DNA from: Leifsonia aquatica H1aii | GTDB lineage: Bacteria > Actinomycetota > Actinomycetes > Actinomycetales > Microbacteriaceae | Assembly (NCBI RefSeq): GCF_000633535.1 | Contig: NZ_AYMR01000009.1 | Coordinates: forward strand, 496,001 to 560,000 | DNA: 64,000 bases | Direction of reading: 5' to 3' | Shown: positions 9,301 through 17,018 of the stretch, piece after piece | Numbering within the stretch: position 1 is the first letter of the stretch | Layout: each line of letters starts with the position of its first letter | Made by a program: the position numbers and the translations under genes | Notes under the pieces: model-generated | Told to the model about the DNA's origin: nothing | Databases searched by the model: none | The model's input: only the letters and a program-made list of their open reading frames with translations

Positions 9301-9883
9301 GGAGGAGTTCGCCGCTCTCGAGCAGCGGCACAAGTTCCTCACCGAGCAGCTGACCGATCTGACCAGCACCCGCACCGATCTGCTGACGATCATCGAGGAG
9401 ATCGACGAGAAGATGCAGTCGATCTTCGAGTCCGCCTTCGCCGACACCAAGGAGGCGTTCGGCCGGGTCTTCCCGATCCTCTTCCCCGGCGGAACCGGCA
9501 GCATCGCGCTGACCGATCCGGACGACCTGCTCACCACCGGGATCGAGGTCTCGGTGAAGCCCGCCGGCAAGAAGATCGAGCGTCTCTCGCTGCTCTCCGG
9601 CGGTGAGCGGTCGCTGGCGGCGGTGGCCCTGCTGATCGCGATCTTCAAGGCGCGTCCGAGCCCGTTCTACATCATGGACGAGGTGGAGGCGGCGCTCGAC
9701 GATGCCAACCTCGGCCGGCTGCTGACGATCTTCGAGGACCTGCGTGAGAGCAGTCAGCTGATCGTGATCACGCACCAGAAGCGCACGATGGAGATCGCGG
9801 ACGCCCTCTACGGGGTGTCGATGCGGCAGGATGGGGTTTCGGCGGTCGTCGGCCAGCGCGTCGCGCAGGAGGAGGCGTCCTGA
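6323..9883 (+). CDS. smc: Chromosome segregation protein SMC
   Basis: A 1186-residue structural-maintenance-of-chromosomes ATPase, normal length for the family. It has the N-terminal Walker A GPNGSGKSN (31-39), a long coiled-coil arm, a hinge near residues 510-680 (LTGVRGLVAEHIRVHPGYEAAIAAAL), a second coiled coil, and a C-terminal head with signature LSGGERSLAAVALLIAIF and Walker B FYIMDEVEAALDD. It entraps DNA with ScpA/ScpB, which are not in this window. The start is GTG 6323 (VYLKSLTLKGFKSFA); longer in-frame starts add Arg-rich residues absent from the family. The TAAATT box 7 nt upstream suggests leaderless translation. Minus-strand open frames over this gene are shadows. Confidence 0.97.
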   Translation: MYLKSLTLKGFKSFAQPTTFAFEPGVTCVVGPNGSGKSNVVDALAWVMGEQGAKTLRGGKMEDVIFAGTSTRGPLGRAEVQLTIDNTDGALPIEYSEVTISRTLFRNGGSEYAINGQSCRLLDVQELLSDSGLGREMHVIVGQGQLDAVLRASPEERRGFIEEAAGILKHRRRKEKTLRKLDAMQANLTRLSDLAGEVRRQLKPLGHQAEIAREAQTIAAVVRDARARLLADEVVGLRRVLDVHTRSEAERHTEQIVLQEQLEQKQLRRARLEQAQIGDAVDAARSVAFALESVQDRLRSLYTLATQRLALLGSQAESTDEGPRVSPQMVQDAHEETERLRAVVGEAEAAWTASQAATRAARERLDAVDDEIAAQSALVSRHDLEISKLSGQADAAAQRLAAVRGEVLRQQNALDAAAERLSQAQLAFDQREAEAEESDLGEGSLDEAYELAQADVFEAEGEIERLREELHTLERERDALAARTGALSLALDQKDGSAALVAARLTGVRGLVAEHIRVHPGYEAAIAAALGSLSDAVLAEDRDAAFDAVAHAASDDLGRVEVVLAEAVVPEVDLSGVPRVVPARSVVDAPPGVLGVLACTAVADDLESARTAADAFASRDLGGPVTLITRAGDVLTRFVLRGGSGAKQSRIELIAERDAAADRLGEVTSLIERAGFTLAEQRGVLQVAKEQSQAALAALREFDAKLAARTEQLNRVKVQLEGALAESERLGRAHDQAAERVAEAEAAAQAASAELETARSRPRPILDVSARDALSAELDSARESEVEARLGVETAKERVRAEQARGEALARQLEAERAAAEEAARRAVIRRRQLDAAQGVVDALPPVLASADRSVAQARLELATAEAERASQNEELTTVRREENALRERLHGVTESVHGLELQIYEKKLHLSSLLERVGSELGLVEDVLVAEYGPEVGIPVERDPDGARDAAAGPGADDEPPTVPFVREQQQKRLAGAERKLAQLGRVNPLALEEFAALEQRHKFLTEQLTDLTSTRTDLLTIIEEIDEKMQSIFESAFADTKEAFGRVFPILFPGGTGSIALTDPDDLLTTGIEVSVKPAGKKIERLSLLSGGERSLAAVALLIAIFKARPSPFYIMDEVEAALDDANLGRLLTIFEDLRESSQLIVITHQKRTMEIADALYGVSMRQDGVSAVVGQRVAQEEAS

Positions 9884-9899
9884 CGGAGAGGGGGGCGCG

Positions 9900-10262
9900 A
9901 TGCTGCGTCCGAGAGTCGTGCTGTGGTGGGGGATCGGCCTGACGGTCGCGTCCACGGTGATCAACGCGGTGGTGCCCGCCATCGTCTACGGGGCGTGGGC
10001 GGGCGGAACCGGGGCGACGGGATTCGATCAGGGCCTCGCCGTCACGGTGCAGACATTCCTCCAGGTCGTGACCGGAGCCATGCCGGTGCTCGGTCCGGCG
10101 CTGATCGCGGCGGCGATCGTGATGGCCTATGTCGGCCGGCTGGTGGTGCGCTCCCCGGAGCACGCCTTCCGGCTCGGACCGCACGGGGACGGTGTCTCCG
10201 GGCAGGACGGGCGTCCCGGTCCGGCCGGACAGGACGAGAGCCGGCGCGACGTCACCCGCTGA
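9900..10262 (+). CDS. Small two-helix membrane protein, function unknown
   Basis: A 120-residue protein with two hydrophobic segments (residues about 7-30 and 55-80) and a hydrophilic, Gly/Pro-rich C-terminus. The start ATG 9900 follows GGAGAGGGGGGCGCG, 16 nt after the smc stop, so it is probably co-transcribed with smc. I recognise no named domain. The C-terminal tail (HGDGVSGQDGRPGPAGQDES) is low complexity and likely disordered. Confidence 0.75.
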   Translation: MLRPRVVLWWGIGLTVASTVINAVVPAIVYGAWAGGTGATGFDQGLAVTVQTFLQVVTGAMPVLGPALIAAAIVMAYVGRLVVRSPEHAFRLGPHGDGVSGQDGRPGPAGQDESRRDVTR

Positions 10263-10268
10263 GTCCGG

Positions 10269-11039
10269 TCAGACGTCGATGGCGGCGAGGCGCTCGTCGA
10301 GGCCGTCGAGCGCTGCCCGTGCGCGCCGATCGCAGCGCAGCGCCGCCGCCTCGAAGCCGTTGCTGCGCAGGAACTCGGCGAGCAGGGTGTCGTCACGGTG
10401 GGCGCCGAGAGCGTCCTGGACCGCCTCGGCGGCGGCCGCGAGACGCACGGCGTCGCGGCCCAGGTCGTCGGCCACCGCCTCCGCCGCGTAGCGCAGCCGC
10501 CGGGCGGCCTTGCGCGTCTCGTGCCGCTCGTCGAGGGAGTCGCCGCGCTCGGCGTGCACCCGCCGCACAGCCCTCCGCAGCCCGTGCCGCGTGAGGCGCC
10601 GGGGGTGCCGGCGCCCCGCCTCGCTGAGAGGAGGATCAGCGGCGAACCCCTGCAGATCCGCCAGCAGGCGGCGGTGCGACCGTCTGCGCAGATGCTCCAG
10701 CAGTGCGGCACGTTCGCGGTCGTGCAGCGCGCGGGAGTCGGCGGCCAGAGCCTCCACCCCATCGACGAGCACAGGGTCGTCGTCCGCCTCGAGCACGCCG
10801 TCGAGCGCCGCCGCCCGCACCTCGGCGTCGCGCACGACGCCGAGTCGGTCTCCCAGAGTCTTCAGCCGTGCGCGCAGGTGCTCCGTCTCCGCGGGCTCGA
10901 ACGCCCGCCGGTAGACGCCGAGCACGCTGCGCAGACGACGCACCCGCGTCCGTGCCTGGTGCACGGCGTCGTCCCCGTCGGATTCGATCGCCACCAGCTG
11001 CTCGGCGAGCTCGGCCGACACCGCCACGAGGGAGAACAT
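10269..11039 (-). CDS. CHAD domain-containing protein
   Basis: A 256-residue helical protein of the CHAD family (conserved histidine alpha-helical domain), which binds polyphosphate in studied members. Features are the basic helix HQARTRVRRLRSVLGVYR near residues 27-45, with the conserved His and Arg cluster, and a second half with HETRKAARRLRYAAEAV. It stands alone rather than fused to a CYTH triphosphatase. It converges on the small membrane gene (6 bp apart) and diverges from ftsY with only 30 bp between the two start codons. TAGCGT lies 6 nt before its ATG, so it is likely leaderless. Confidence 0.88.
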   Translation of the reverse strand: MFSLVAVSAELAEQLVAIESDGDDAVHQARTRVRRLRSVLGVYRRAFEPAETEHLRARLKTLGDRLGVVRDAEVRAAALDGVLEADDDPVLVDGVEALAADSRALHDRERAALLEHLRRRSHRRLLADLQGFAADPPLSEAGRRHPRRLTRHGLRRAVRRVHAERGDSLDERHETRKAARRLRYAAEAVADDLGRDAVRLAAAAEAVQDALGAHRDDTLLAEFLRSNGFEAAALRCDRRARAALDGLDERLAAIDV

Positions 11040-11045
11040 GGCCCC

Positions 11046-11062
11046 ACGCTAGCAACTAGTCT
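11046..11062. promoter_or_regulatory. Back-to-back -10 boxes for the CHAD gene and ftsY
   Basis: Minus strand TAGCGT (11046-11051) is 6 nt before the CHAD ATG. Plus strand TAGTCT (11057-11062) is 7 nt before the ftsY ATG. The boxes are separated by 5 bp, so any -35 contacts fall inside the opposite gene and the two promoters should exclude each other. Confidence 0.5.
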
Positions 11063-11069
11063 GAGTGGC

Positions 11070-11945
11070 ATGGCAGACCGCACACCCTGGTCCTTGTCGG
11101 GCGCCCTCCGCGGGCTGTTCGCCAAGAAGACCATCGATGAGAACACCTGGGACGACCTGGAGGCGGCACTCATCACCGCCGACTTCGGGCCCGACGTGAC
11201 CGAGGCGATCATCGACGACCTCCGCGCCAAGGTGGAGCGCTATCACACCACCGATCCGGCCGACCTGCAGCGCATGCTGCGGGAGACGCTGGAGGAGCGG
11301 CTGTCGAAGCTCGACACCACCCTCAAGCTGAGCGAGCGGCCGGCGATCGTCCTGGTCGTCGGCGTCAACGGCGTCGGCAAGACGACCACGATCGGCAAGT
11401 TCGCCAAGTTCCTCCGCACGTACGACCGCACCGTCGTCGTCGGTGCCGCCGACACGTTCCGCGCCGCCGCCGTCGAGCAGCTGGCCACCTGGGCGGAGCG
11501 CGCGGGCGCGGGCATCGTCCGCCCCCAGCAGCAGGGCCAGGACCCGGCCTCCGTCGCGTTCCAGACCGTCGAGAAGGCCAAGAACGACGGCACCGAGATC
11601 GTCATCATCGACACCGCGGGCCGGTTGCAGACCAAGGGCGGCCTGATGGACGAGCTCTCCAAGATCAAGCGCGTCGTCGAGAAGCAGGCTCCGATCTCCG
11701 AGGTGCTGCTGGTGCTCGACGCGACCACCGGCCAGAACGGTCTGGCGCAGGCCGAGGCGTTCCTGGAGCATGCCGGCGTCACCGGGCTGGTCCTGACCAA
11801 GCTCGACGGCTCTGCCAAGGGCGGCTTCGTGCTGGCGGTGCAGGAGCGCACGGGCATCCCGATCAAACTCGTGGGCCAGGGCGAGGGCATCAACGACCTC
11901 ACCGGCTTCACCCCGCACGTCTTCGCACAGCAGCTGGTCGGCTAG
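11070..11945 (+). CDS. ftsY: Signal recognition particle receptor FtsY
   Basis: A 291-residue SRP GTPase: N domain (residues about 20-85), then G domain with P-loop GVNGVGKT (98-105), the DTFRAAAVEQL segment, the DTAGR motif (VIIDTAGRLQ) and TKLDGSAKGG. It docks the ribosome-SRP complex at the membrane. The acidic A domain found in E. coli FtsY is absent; the protein begins with a short amphipathic N-terminus (WSLSGALRGLFAKK) that probably binds lipid. ATG 11070 lies 7 nt after TAGTCT. Upstream in-frame codons are antisense to the CHAD gene and were excluded. Confidence 0.96.
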   Translation: MADRTPWSLSGALRGLFAKKTIDENTWDDLEAALITADFGPDVTEAIIDDLRAKVERYHTTDPADLQRMLRETLEERLSKLDTTLKLSERPAIVLVVGVNGVGKTTTIGKFAKFLRTYDRTVVVGAADTFRAAAVEQLATWAERAGAGIVRPQQQGQDPASVAFQTVEKAKNDGTEIVIIDTAGRLQTKGGLMDELSKIKRVVEKQAPISEVLLVLDATTGQNGLAQAEAFLEHAGVTGLVLTKLDGSAKGGFVLAVQERTGIPIKLVGQGEGINDLTGFTPHVFAQQLVG

Positions 11946-11954
11946 GGGGAGCGC

Positions 11955-12455
11955 ATGGCGATCGAGCACGACTTCTTCGGCATCATCGACGAGACCGCCT
12001 CCGGCGGTCTCGCCTGGTCCGACACCGTGGAGCTGGCCGAGCAGGCCGTCGAGGTGGAGCTGCTCGCCGACGACGAGACCGCCGTCAGCGAGTACGCCCT
12101 GGACGCGGCGGCGGCGCTGATCCAGGCGCTCGAGGGCTTCGACGCCCGCGCCAGGGACGCGCTGATCGCCGAGCTCAGTTCGCGGCAGTCGGCGACCACC
12201 CAGTACATCGACCAGCACGTCGACCGGATGGGCGAGAGCCTGGTCGACCTGCTGGTCCACAACTCGGGAGACATCGCGATCGACGTGCTGCGGTCGCTGC
12301 AGCTGCTGCACGTGGTCCTGCAGCCGGACAACGCCGACGAGGAGGAGGTCTTCGCCACCTTCGACTACTCGATCAGCCCCGACGAGACGGACGCCATCCT
12401 GACGGTCTCGTTCGACGTGCGCGGCGACGTGGTGGCGGTCGACACGCAGGGCTGA
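11955..12455 (+). CDS. DUF2004-like conserved protein
   Basis: A 166-residue acidic soluble protein with no signal peptide or membrane segment. The sequence (IEHDFFGIIDETASGGLAWSDTVELAEQAVEVEL at the start, FATFDYSISPDETDAILTVSFD near the end) matches my recollection of the DUF2004 family; I could not confirm this by search. The start follows TAGGGGGAGCGC 9 nt after the ftsY stop, so it is likely co-transcribed with ftsY. Function is unknown. Confidence 0.75.
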   Translation: MAIEHDFFGIIDETASGGLAWSDTVELAEQAVEVELLADDETAVSEYALDAAAALIQALEGFDARARDALIAELSSRQSATTQYIDQHVDRMGESLVDLLVHNSGDIAIDVLRSLQLLHVVLQPDNADEEEVFATFDYSISPDETDAILTVSFDVRGDVVAVDTQG

Positions 12456-12519
12456 GCCCGGTCCGCCCACAGCGGACCGACGCACGGCCGACGCACGGCG
12501 AGTGCCCGGTGCGGCCCGA

Positions 12520-12525
12520 TAGACT
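12520..12525 (+). promoter_or_regulatory. -10 box of ffh
   Basis: TAGACT with 9 nt to the ATG at 12535 and no Shine-Dalgarno. Predicted 5' leader is 0-3 nt. Confidence 0.5.
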
Positions 12526-12534
12526 TGTCGGATC

Positions 12535-14106
12535 ATGGCTACTTTCGGCACGCTGTCCGACCGTCTCGCGGACACCTTCAAGAACCTGCGCACCAAGGGC
12601 AAGCTGTCGCCGGCGGACGTCGACGGCACCGTGCGCGAGATCCGTCGCGCCCTGCTCGACGCCGACGTCGCACTCGACGTGGTCAAGGAGTTCACCGGCA
12701 AGGTCCGGGAGCGCGCCCTCAGCGACGACGTCAACAAGGCGCTGAACCCGGCGCAGCAGGTCGTGCAGATCGTCAACGAGGAGCTGGTGGGCATCCTGGG
12801 CGGCGAGCAGCGCCGACTCCAGTTCGCCAAGAAGCCGCCGACCGTCATCATGCTCGCGGGCCTCCAGGGTGCCGGAAAGACCACGCTCGCCGGCAAGCTG
12901 GGCAAGTGGCTGGTCAAGGACGGCCACACGCCGCTGCTGGTCGCCGCCGACCTCCAGCGCCCCAACGCCGTGAACCAGCTGCAGATCGTCGGCGAGCAGG
13001 CCGGCGTCCCCGTTTACGCACCGGAGCCGGGCAATGGTGTCGGCAACCCGGTGAAGGTCGCGAAGGACGCCCTGAAGTTCGCCGAGACCAAGCAGTACGA
13101 CACCGTCGTCATCGACACCGCCGGCCGCTTGGGCGTCGACGCGGAGCTGATGAAGCAGGCCGCCGACATCCGCAAGGCCACCGATCCGGACGAGGTCCTG
13201 TTCGTCATCGACGCGATGATCGGCCAGGACGCGGTCGCGACCGCCAAGGCCTTCCAGGACGGCGTCGACTTCACCGGCGTCGTGCTCTCCAAGCTCGACG
13301 GCGACGCTCGCGGCGGTGCGGCACTCTCGGTGGCCTCGATCACCGGTCGGCCGATCATCTTCGCCTCCACCGGTGAGGGCCTCGACGACTTCGAGCCCTT
13401 CCACCCCGACCGCATGGCGTCGCGCATCCTCGACCTCGGCGACATCCTCACCCTCATCGAGCAGGCCCAGGAGGCCTTCGACGAGGAGGAGGCGCGCAAG
13501 GTCGCCGAGAAGTTCGCGACCGACAGCTTCACCCTCGACGACTTCCTCAAGCAGATGCAGCAGCTGCGCAACATGGGCTCCATCAAGAAGATGATGGGCA
13601 TGCTGCCGGGCGCCGGGCAGATGAAGCAGCAGCTCGACAACTTCGACGAGAGCGAGATCGTGCGGACGGAGGCCATCATCCAGTCGATGACGAAGGCCGA
13701 GCGCACCACCCCGAAGCTCCTCAACGGCTCGCGTCGACTGCGCATCGCGAAGGGCTCGGGCACCACGGTGACCGAGGTCAACCAGCTCGTCAACCGCTTC
13801 GAGCAGGCGGCCAAGATGATGAAGACCGTCGCCAAGGGCGGCGTTCCGAACGTCCCCGGCATGGGCCCGATCCCCGGCGCCGGTTACGCCGGACGCAAGC
13901 CGCAGGCCAAGAAGAAGAAGGGCTCGCGCTCCGGCAACCCGGCGAAGCGCGCCGCGGAGAACGCCGCGCTGGCCTCGGGTGTCGACCCGAACGCCACCTC
14001 GGCACCGGCCGGAAGCGGCTTCGGCCTGGGCGGCGGGGGAGCGGCCCCGAAGGGCGGCCCCACCGAGGAGGAGCTGGCCTCGCTGCAGAAGTTCCTGGGC
14101 CGCTAG
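12535..14106 (+). CDS. ffh: Signal recognition particle protein Ffh
   Basis: A 523-residue SRP54 GTPase. It has an N domain; a G domain with P-loop GLQGAGKT near residue 108, DTAGRLGVD and SKLDGDARGG; and a Met/Gly-rich M domain (MGSIKKMMGMLPGAGQMKQQ) that binds 4.5S RNA and signal peptides. The C-terminus is extended by a Lys-rich and then Gly/Ala-rich tail. It pairs with FtsY encoded 590 bp upstream. No 4.5S RNA gene was recognised here. It converges on the SGNH gene, with 10 bp between stop codons. Confidence 0.97.
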   Translation: MATFGTLSDRLADTFKNLRTKGKLSPADVDGTVREIRRALLDADVALDVVKEFTGKVRERALSDDVNKALNPAQQVVQIVNEELVGILGGEQRRLQFAKKPPTVIMLAGLQGAGKTTLAGKLGKWLVKDGHTPLLVAADLQRPNAVNQLQIVGEQAGVPVYAPEPGNGVGNPVKVAKDALKFAETKQYDTVVIDTAGRLGVDAELMKQAADIRKATDPDEVLFVIDAMIGQDAVATAKAFQDGVDFTGVVLSKLDGDARGGAALSVASITGRPIIFASTGEGLDDFEPFHPDRMASRILDLGDILTLIEQAQEAFDEEEARKVAEKFATDSFTLDDFLKQMQQLRNMGSIKKMMGMLPGAGQMKQQLDNFDESEIVRTEAIIQSMTKAERTTPKLLNGSRRLRIAKGSGTTVTEVNQLVNRFEQAAKMMKTVAKGGVPNVPGMGPIPGAGYAGRKPQAKKKKGSRSGNPAKRAAENAALASGVDPNATSAPAGSGFGLGGGGAAPKGGPTEEELASLQKFLGR

Positions 14107-14116
14107 GCGCCAGGCG

Positions 14117-14821
14117 CTAGAGCGTCGCGGCCAGGGGCGCCAGCCGGTTCTCGATGCGCGCGGCCACCGCGCGCTGGCCGGCCGCGTTCGGATGGATGCC
14201 GTCGGCCTGCAGCAGATCAGCCTTGCCCTCCAAGGGGCGGCCCAGGTCGAGGAAGTCTCCGCCGACCGTCCGCACGGCCGCTCCGACGATGTCGTCCACC
14301 CGGTCCATCGTGGCGGGCTGCGGGTCGGCGCCCCAGATCCCGGTGATGCCGATGATGTGGGCCTTCGGGAAGGCGTCCCGCAGCTCGCCGAGCAGCCGGT
14401 CGGCCGAGGCGGTGACCGCGGCGGGATCCTGATCCCGGTCGTTGCGGGTGGCGGCGATGAGGATGTATTCCGGGTGCAGCTTCAGGGCGCGGTCCACCTG
14501 ATCGCGGTAGGTGGTGCCGTTCCAGCCGGCCTTGATGAATCCCGATCCGGACACCGCCAGGTCGTCGAGCCGCCAGCCGTGCTGCTCGGCGATGAGGGCG
14601 GGCCAGGCCTCGCCGGGGCCGACGCCCTTGCCGAACGCGATGGAGTCGCCGATCGCGACCGCGGACGGCCGCTCGGCGGCGGCGGGGGCGGCGGCGGACT
14701 CAGCGGCGACCGGCTTCGCGGTCGCGGCGCAACCCGTCAGCGCCGTTGCGGCGACGGCGAGGGCGGCGACGGCGAGGGCGAGGCTCAGAGGGCGTCGCGT
14801 GCGGGGGCGGGTGATCTGCAC
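14117..14821 (-). CDS. SGNH/GDSL-type lipoprotein hydrolase (copy 1)
   Basis: A 234-residue exported esterase-like protein. The lipoprotein signal peptide ends in LTGC (Cys31). The catalytic serine is in block I, IGDSIAFGKGVGPGEAWP (Ser60). Block V DGIHPNAAG near the C-terminus supplies Asp and His of the triad. Likely acts on acyl esters at the cell surface; substrate unknown. GTG 14821 is 6 nt from a TATCCT box on the minus strand, a leaderless layout. It is a paralogue of the adjacent gene at 14908-15615. Confidence 0.88.
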   Translation of the reverse strand: MQITRPRTRRPLSLALAVAALAVAATALTGCAATAKPVAAESAAAPAAAERPSAVAIGDSIAFGKGVGPGEAWPALIAEQHGWRLDDLAVSGSGFIKAGWNGTTYRDQVDRALKLHPEYILIAATRNDRDQDPAAVTASADRLLGELRDAFPKAHIIGITGIWGADPQPATMDRVDDIVGAAVRTVGGDFLDLGRPLEGKADLLQADGIHPNAAGQRAVAARIENRLAPLAATL

Positions 14822-14827
14822 GATGTG

Positions 14828-14833
14828 AGGATA
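14828..14833 (-). promoter_or_regulatory. -10 box of SGNH copy 1
   Basis: TATCCT on the minus strand, 6 nt before GTG 14821. This places a promoter for copy 1 in the 86-bp gap, so the tandem copies may be transcribed separately. Confidence 0.45.
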
Positions 14834-14907
14834 GATCCCCGATGTTGCGTGAATGCTGAGTGCCGGTCGGCGCGTCCCGAACCCCCGGTCAGGGGTTGAT
14901 TCGAGGG

Positions 14908-15615
14908 TCAGCTGTGCGCTGCGTCCGCCGCCGTCGAACGGGCCGCCACGAGACCGTCCAGGTCGGTCAGGGCGACGGCGGCGATCGCCTGCTGCCCGGC
15001 GGCGGTCGGGTGTTCGCCGTCGGCCTGGACGAGGCCGTCCTGGTCCCGGTAGGGCTCGCCCAGATCGATCCAGACGCCGCCATCGGCCGTCACGGCGGTC
15101 TGGAGTGCGGCGTCCAGAGGCGCGAGGTCGTCATCCGAGGCCGCGCCGCTCAGCGCGTCGTAGCCGATGATCCGCGCGTGGGGGAGCGCGGTGTGGAGCT
15201 TTCCGATCGCGGCCGTCATCGCCGCGGTGACGGTCGCGTCGTCCTGGCCGAGATCGTTGTCGGAGGCGCCGATCAGCACCAGCTGCGCGTTGTCGGCGAT
15301 CGCCGCATCCACCTGCGAGGCGAAGGTGCCGCCGTCGGCGCCGGTCGCGACGAATCCGGCTCCGGACACGCTGAGGTTGTCCAGGCCCCAGCGCCGGTCC
15401 ACCGCGAGCAGGTCGGGCCATGCCTCGCCGGGTGTGAGGCCGAGACCCGCCTCGATCGAGTCGCCGATCACCGCGACCCGGTAGTGCGGGTTGACCACCG
15501 GCGTGCCGAGCGCCACCGGGTCGACCGTGGAGGCGCACCCGCTCAGCGCCGCCGCGCCGATCGTCGCCACCGTGATGGCGGTGGCGAAGGCGGCGAGTGG
15601 TCGGTGAGCGAGCAT
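14908..15615 (-). CDS. SGNH/GDSL-type lipoprotein hydrolase (copy 2)
   Basis: A 235-residue protein of the same architecture as its neighbour: signal peptide with LSGC (Cys27), nucleophile block IGDSIEAGLGLTPGEAWP (Ser53) and DGEHPTAAG near the end. The two copies share order, length and motifs, so they are a tandem duplication that has diverged in most other positions. ATG 15615 lies 6 nt after a minus-strand TAGGCT box. Confidence 0.88.
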   Translation of the reverse strand: MLAHRPLAAFATAITVATIGAAALSGCASTVDPVALGTPVVNPHYRVAVIGDSIEAGLGLTPGEAWPDLLAVDRRWGLDNLSVSGAGFVATGADGGTFASQVDAAIADNAQLVLIGASDNDLGQDDATVTAAMTAAIGKLHTALPHARIIGYDALSGAASDDDLAPLDAALQTAVTADGGVWIDLGEPYRDQDGLVQADGEHPTAAGQQAIAAVALTDLDGLVAARSTAADAAHS

Positions 15616-15621
15616 GTCGGA

Positions 15622-15627
15622 AGCCTA
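15622..15627 (-). promoter_or_regulatory. -10 box of SGNH copy 2
   Basis: TAGGCT on the minus strand, 6 nt before ATG 15615, with no ribosome-binding site between. Leaderless arrangement. Confidence 0.45.
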
Positions 15628-15699
15628 CGAGCGGAGGCTATGCCTTTGCTATGCGCCTGTGAGGGCGTCCCTGTGCGCGTGGCAGTGGGGTGGGGCGGT

Positions 15700-16866
15700 T
15701 CATCGCGGGAGGCCGCCGCGCAGCTCGTGGGTCAGCGAGCTGACCACCGCCTGGAGGCTCCCGCCGTTGGCCCCGGCCACCTGGAGCTGCCGCTGATAGC
15801 TGGCCCCGCCGTCCAGGATGCGGAGCACATCCTGCAGCTCCTGCGCGCAGCCGAGCCGGTCGGCGACAGGCTCCAACTCGTCCACCAGCTCACGCAGCGC
15901 CTCGGAGACCAGCCGTTCGCGCCCGTCGGGGGCGACGATGATCTCGGCGTCGAGACCGTAGCGCGCGGCGCGCCACTTGTTCTCGCGAACGAACCAGGGC
16001 TGCAGGGTCACCGGCTCCACGCCGTCGTCGAGGTCGCCCGCCATCCTGTCCGTCAGGCAGTGGATCAGGGCCCCGACGGCGCCGACCTCGTCCGCCGTCG
16101 ACAGGCCGTCGCAGGCGCGCATCTCGACCGTGCCCCACTTCGGCGAGGGACGGATGTCCCACCGGACCTCGGAGTGGTCGGTGACGACACCGGTCGTCAC
16201 CAGGTCCTGGACGTACTCCTCGTAGTTGGCCCACGAACCGAACTGCCAGGGCAGCCCGGCCGTCGGCAGCTGCTGGAACATCAGTGCGCGGTTGGAGGCG
16301 TAGCCGGTCGCCGCTCCCGCCCAGTACGGGCTCGAGGCGCTCAGCGCCTGCAGGTGCGGGTAGTACGTGAGCAGGCCGTTCACGATGGGCAGGGCCTTGT
16401 CGCGTTCGTCGATGCCCACGTGCACGTGCACGCCCCAGATCATCATCTGGCGCCCCCACCACTGGGTGCGGTCGAGCAGACGGTCGTAGCGGTCGTTCGG
16501 GGTGACCTTCTGGTCGTACCACTGGGCGAACGGGTGCGTTCCGGCGCAGAGCAGTTCGACGCCGAGCGGATCGGTCACCTCCCGCACCATGCCCATCAGC
16601 TCCTGGAGGTCGGAGACCGCCGCCGGGACCGTGCGGTGCACGCGGCTCACCAGTTCCACGGTGTTCAGGAGGAGCTCGTGAGTGATCTGCGGGTGCTCCC
16701 GGCCGTCCGGCGTGCCGAGCTCGCGGAGCACCTCGTCGGCGATGTGGACGAGGTCCCCGGTGGCGCCGTCGACGAGGGCGATCTCCCATTCGATGCCGAC
16801 GGTGGAGCGCTCGGACTCCGAGAATTCGATCTGCAAGGGTGTCGTCCCGTCCGTCCGATTGTTCAA
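15700..16866 (-). CDS. Glutamate-cysteine ligase family 2 (YbdK-type carboxylate-amine ligase)
   Basis: A 388-residue ATP-dependent carboxylate-amine ligase. Visible signatures are TVGIEWEIALVD near residue 22, ITHELLLNTVELVS, the MMIWGVHVHVGI stretch with paired His, and PSPKWGTVEMRACDG. Family members join glutamate to cysteine or similar amines; the exact substrate is not certain, because actinobacteria make mycothiol rather than glutathione and may use such an enzyme for ergothioneine or other products. The start is TTG 16866; the ATGs further in lack ribosome sites. A weak GATACT box lies 8 nt upstream. Transcribed away from rpsP. Confidence 0.85.
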   Translation of the reverse strand: MNNRTDGTTPLQIEFSESERSTVGIEWEIALVDGATGDLVHIADEVLRELGTPDGREHPQITHELLLNTVELVSRVHRTVPAAVSDLQELMGMVREVTDPLGVELLCAGTHPFAQWYDQKVTPNDRYDRLLDRTQWWGRQMMIWGVHVHVGIDERDKALPIVNGLLTYYPHLQALSASSPYWAGAATGYASNRALMFQQLPTAGLPWQFGSWANYEEYVQDLVTTGVVTDHSEVRWDIRPSPKWGTVEMRACDGLSTADEVGAVGALIHCLTDRMAGDLDDGVEPVTLQPWFVRENKWRAARYGLDAEIIVAPDGRERLVSEALRELVDELEPVADRLGCAQELQDVLRILDGGASYQRQLQVAGANGGSLQAVVSSLTHELRGGLPR

Positions 16867-17018
16867 AGCAGGGCAGTATCTGACAGAATAGCTAGTTGAG
16901 TTCCGTCGTACCCGACCCTCTATCCGGTTCGGCGGGATACCAAAGACCTCCTGCCGAGTGTGCCCCCACGCTCACGGCAGTCAGTTCGACAAAACTCACT
17001 CATCAACACTGGAGAATT
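16867..17018 (+). promoter_or_regulatory. Intergenic region carrying the rpsP promoter and leader
   Basis: TTGAGT at 16896-16901 could serve as a -35 for rpsP, but no convincing -10 stands out (TATCCG 16921 and GATACC 16936 are weak). A small hairpin CTGCCG/CGGCAG spans 16951-16980. GGAGAATT just before GTG 17019 is the ribosome site. Confidence 0.3.

Noticed and set aside
5396-9982. A 1528-codon minus-strand frame across smc
   Set aside because: It is antisense to the well-conserved SMC protein and is a product of high GC with few stop codons; no domain is recognisable.
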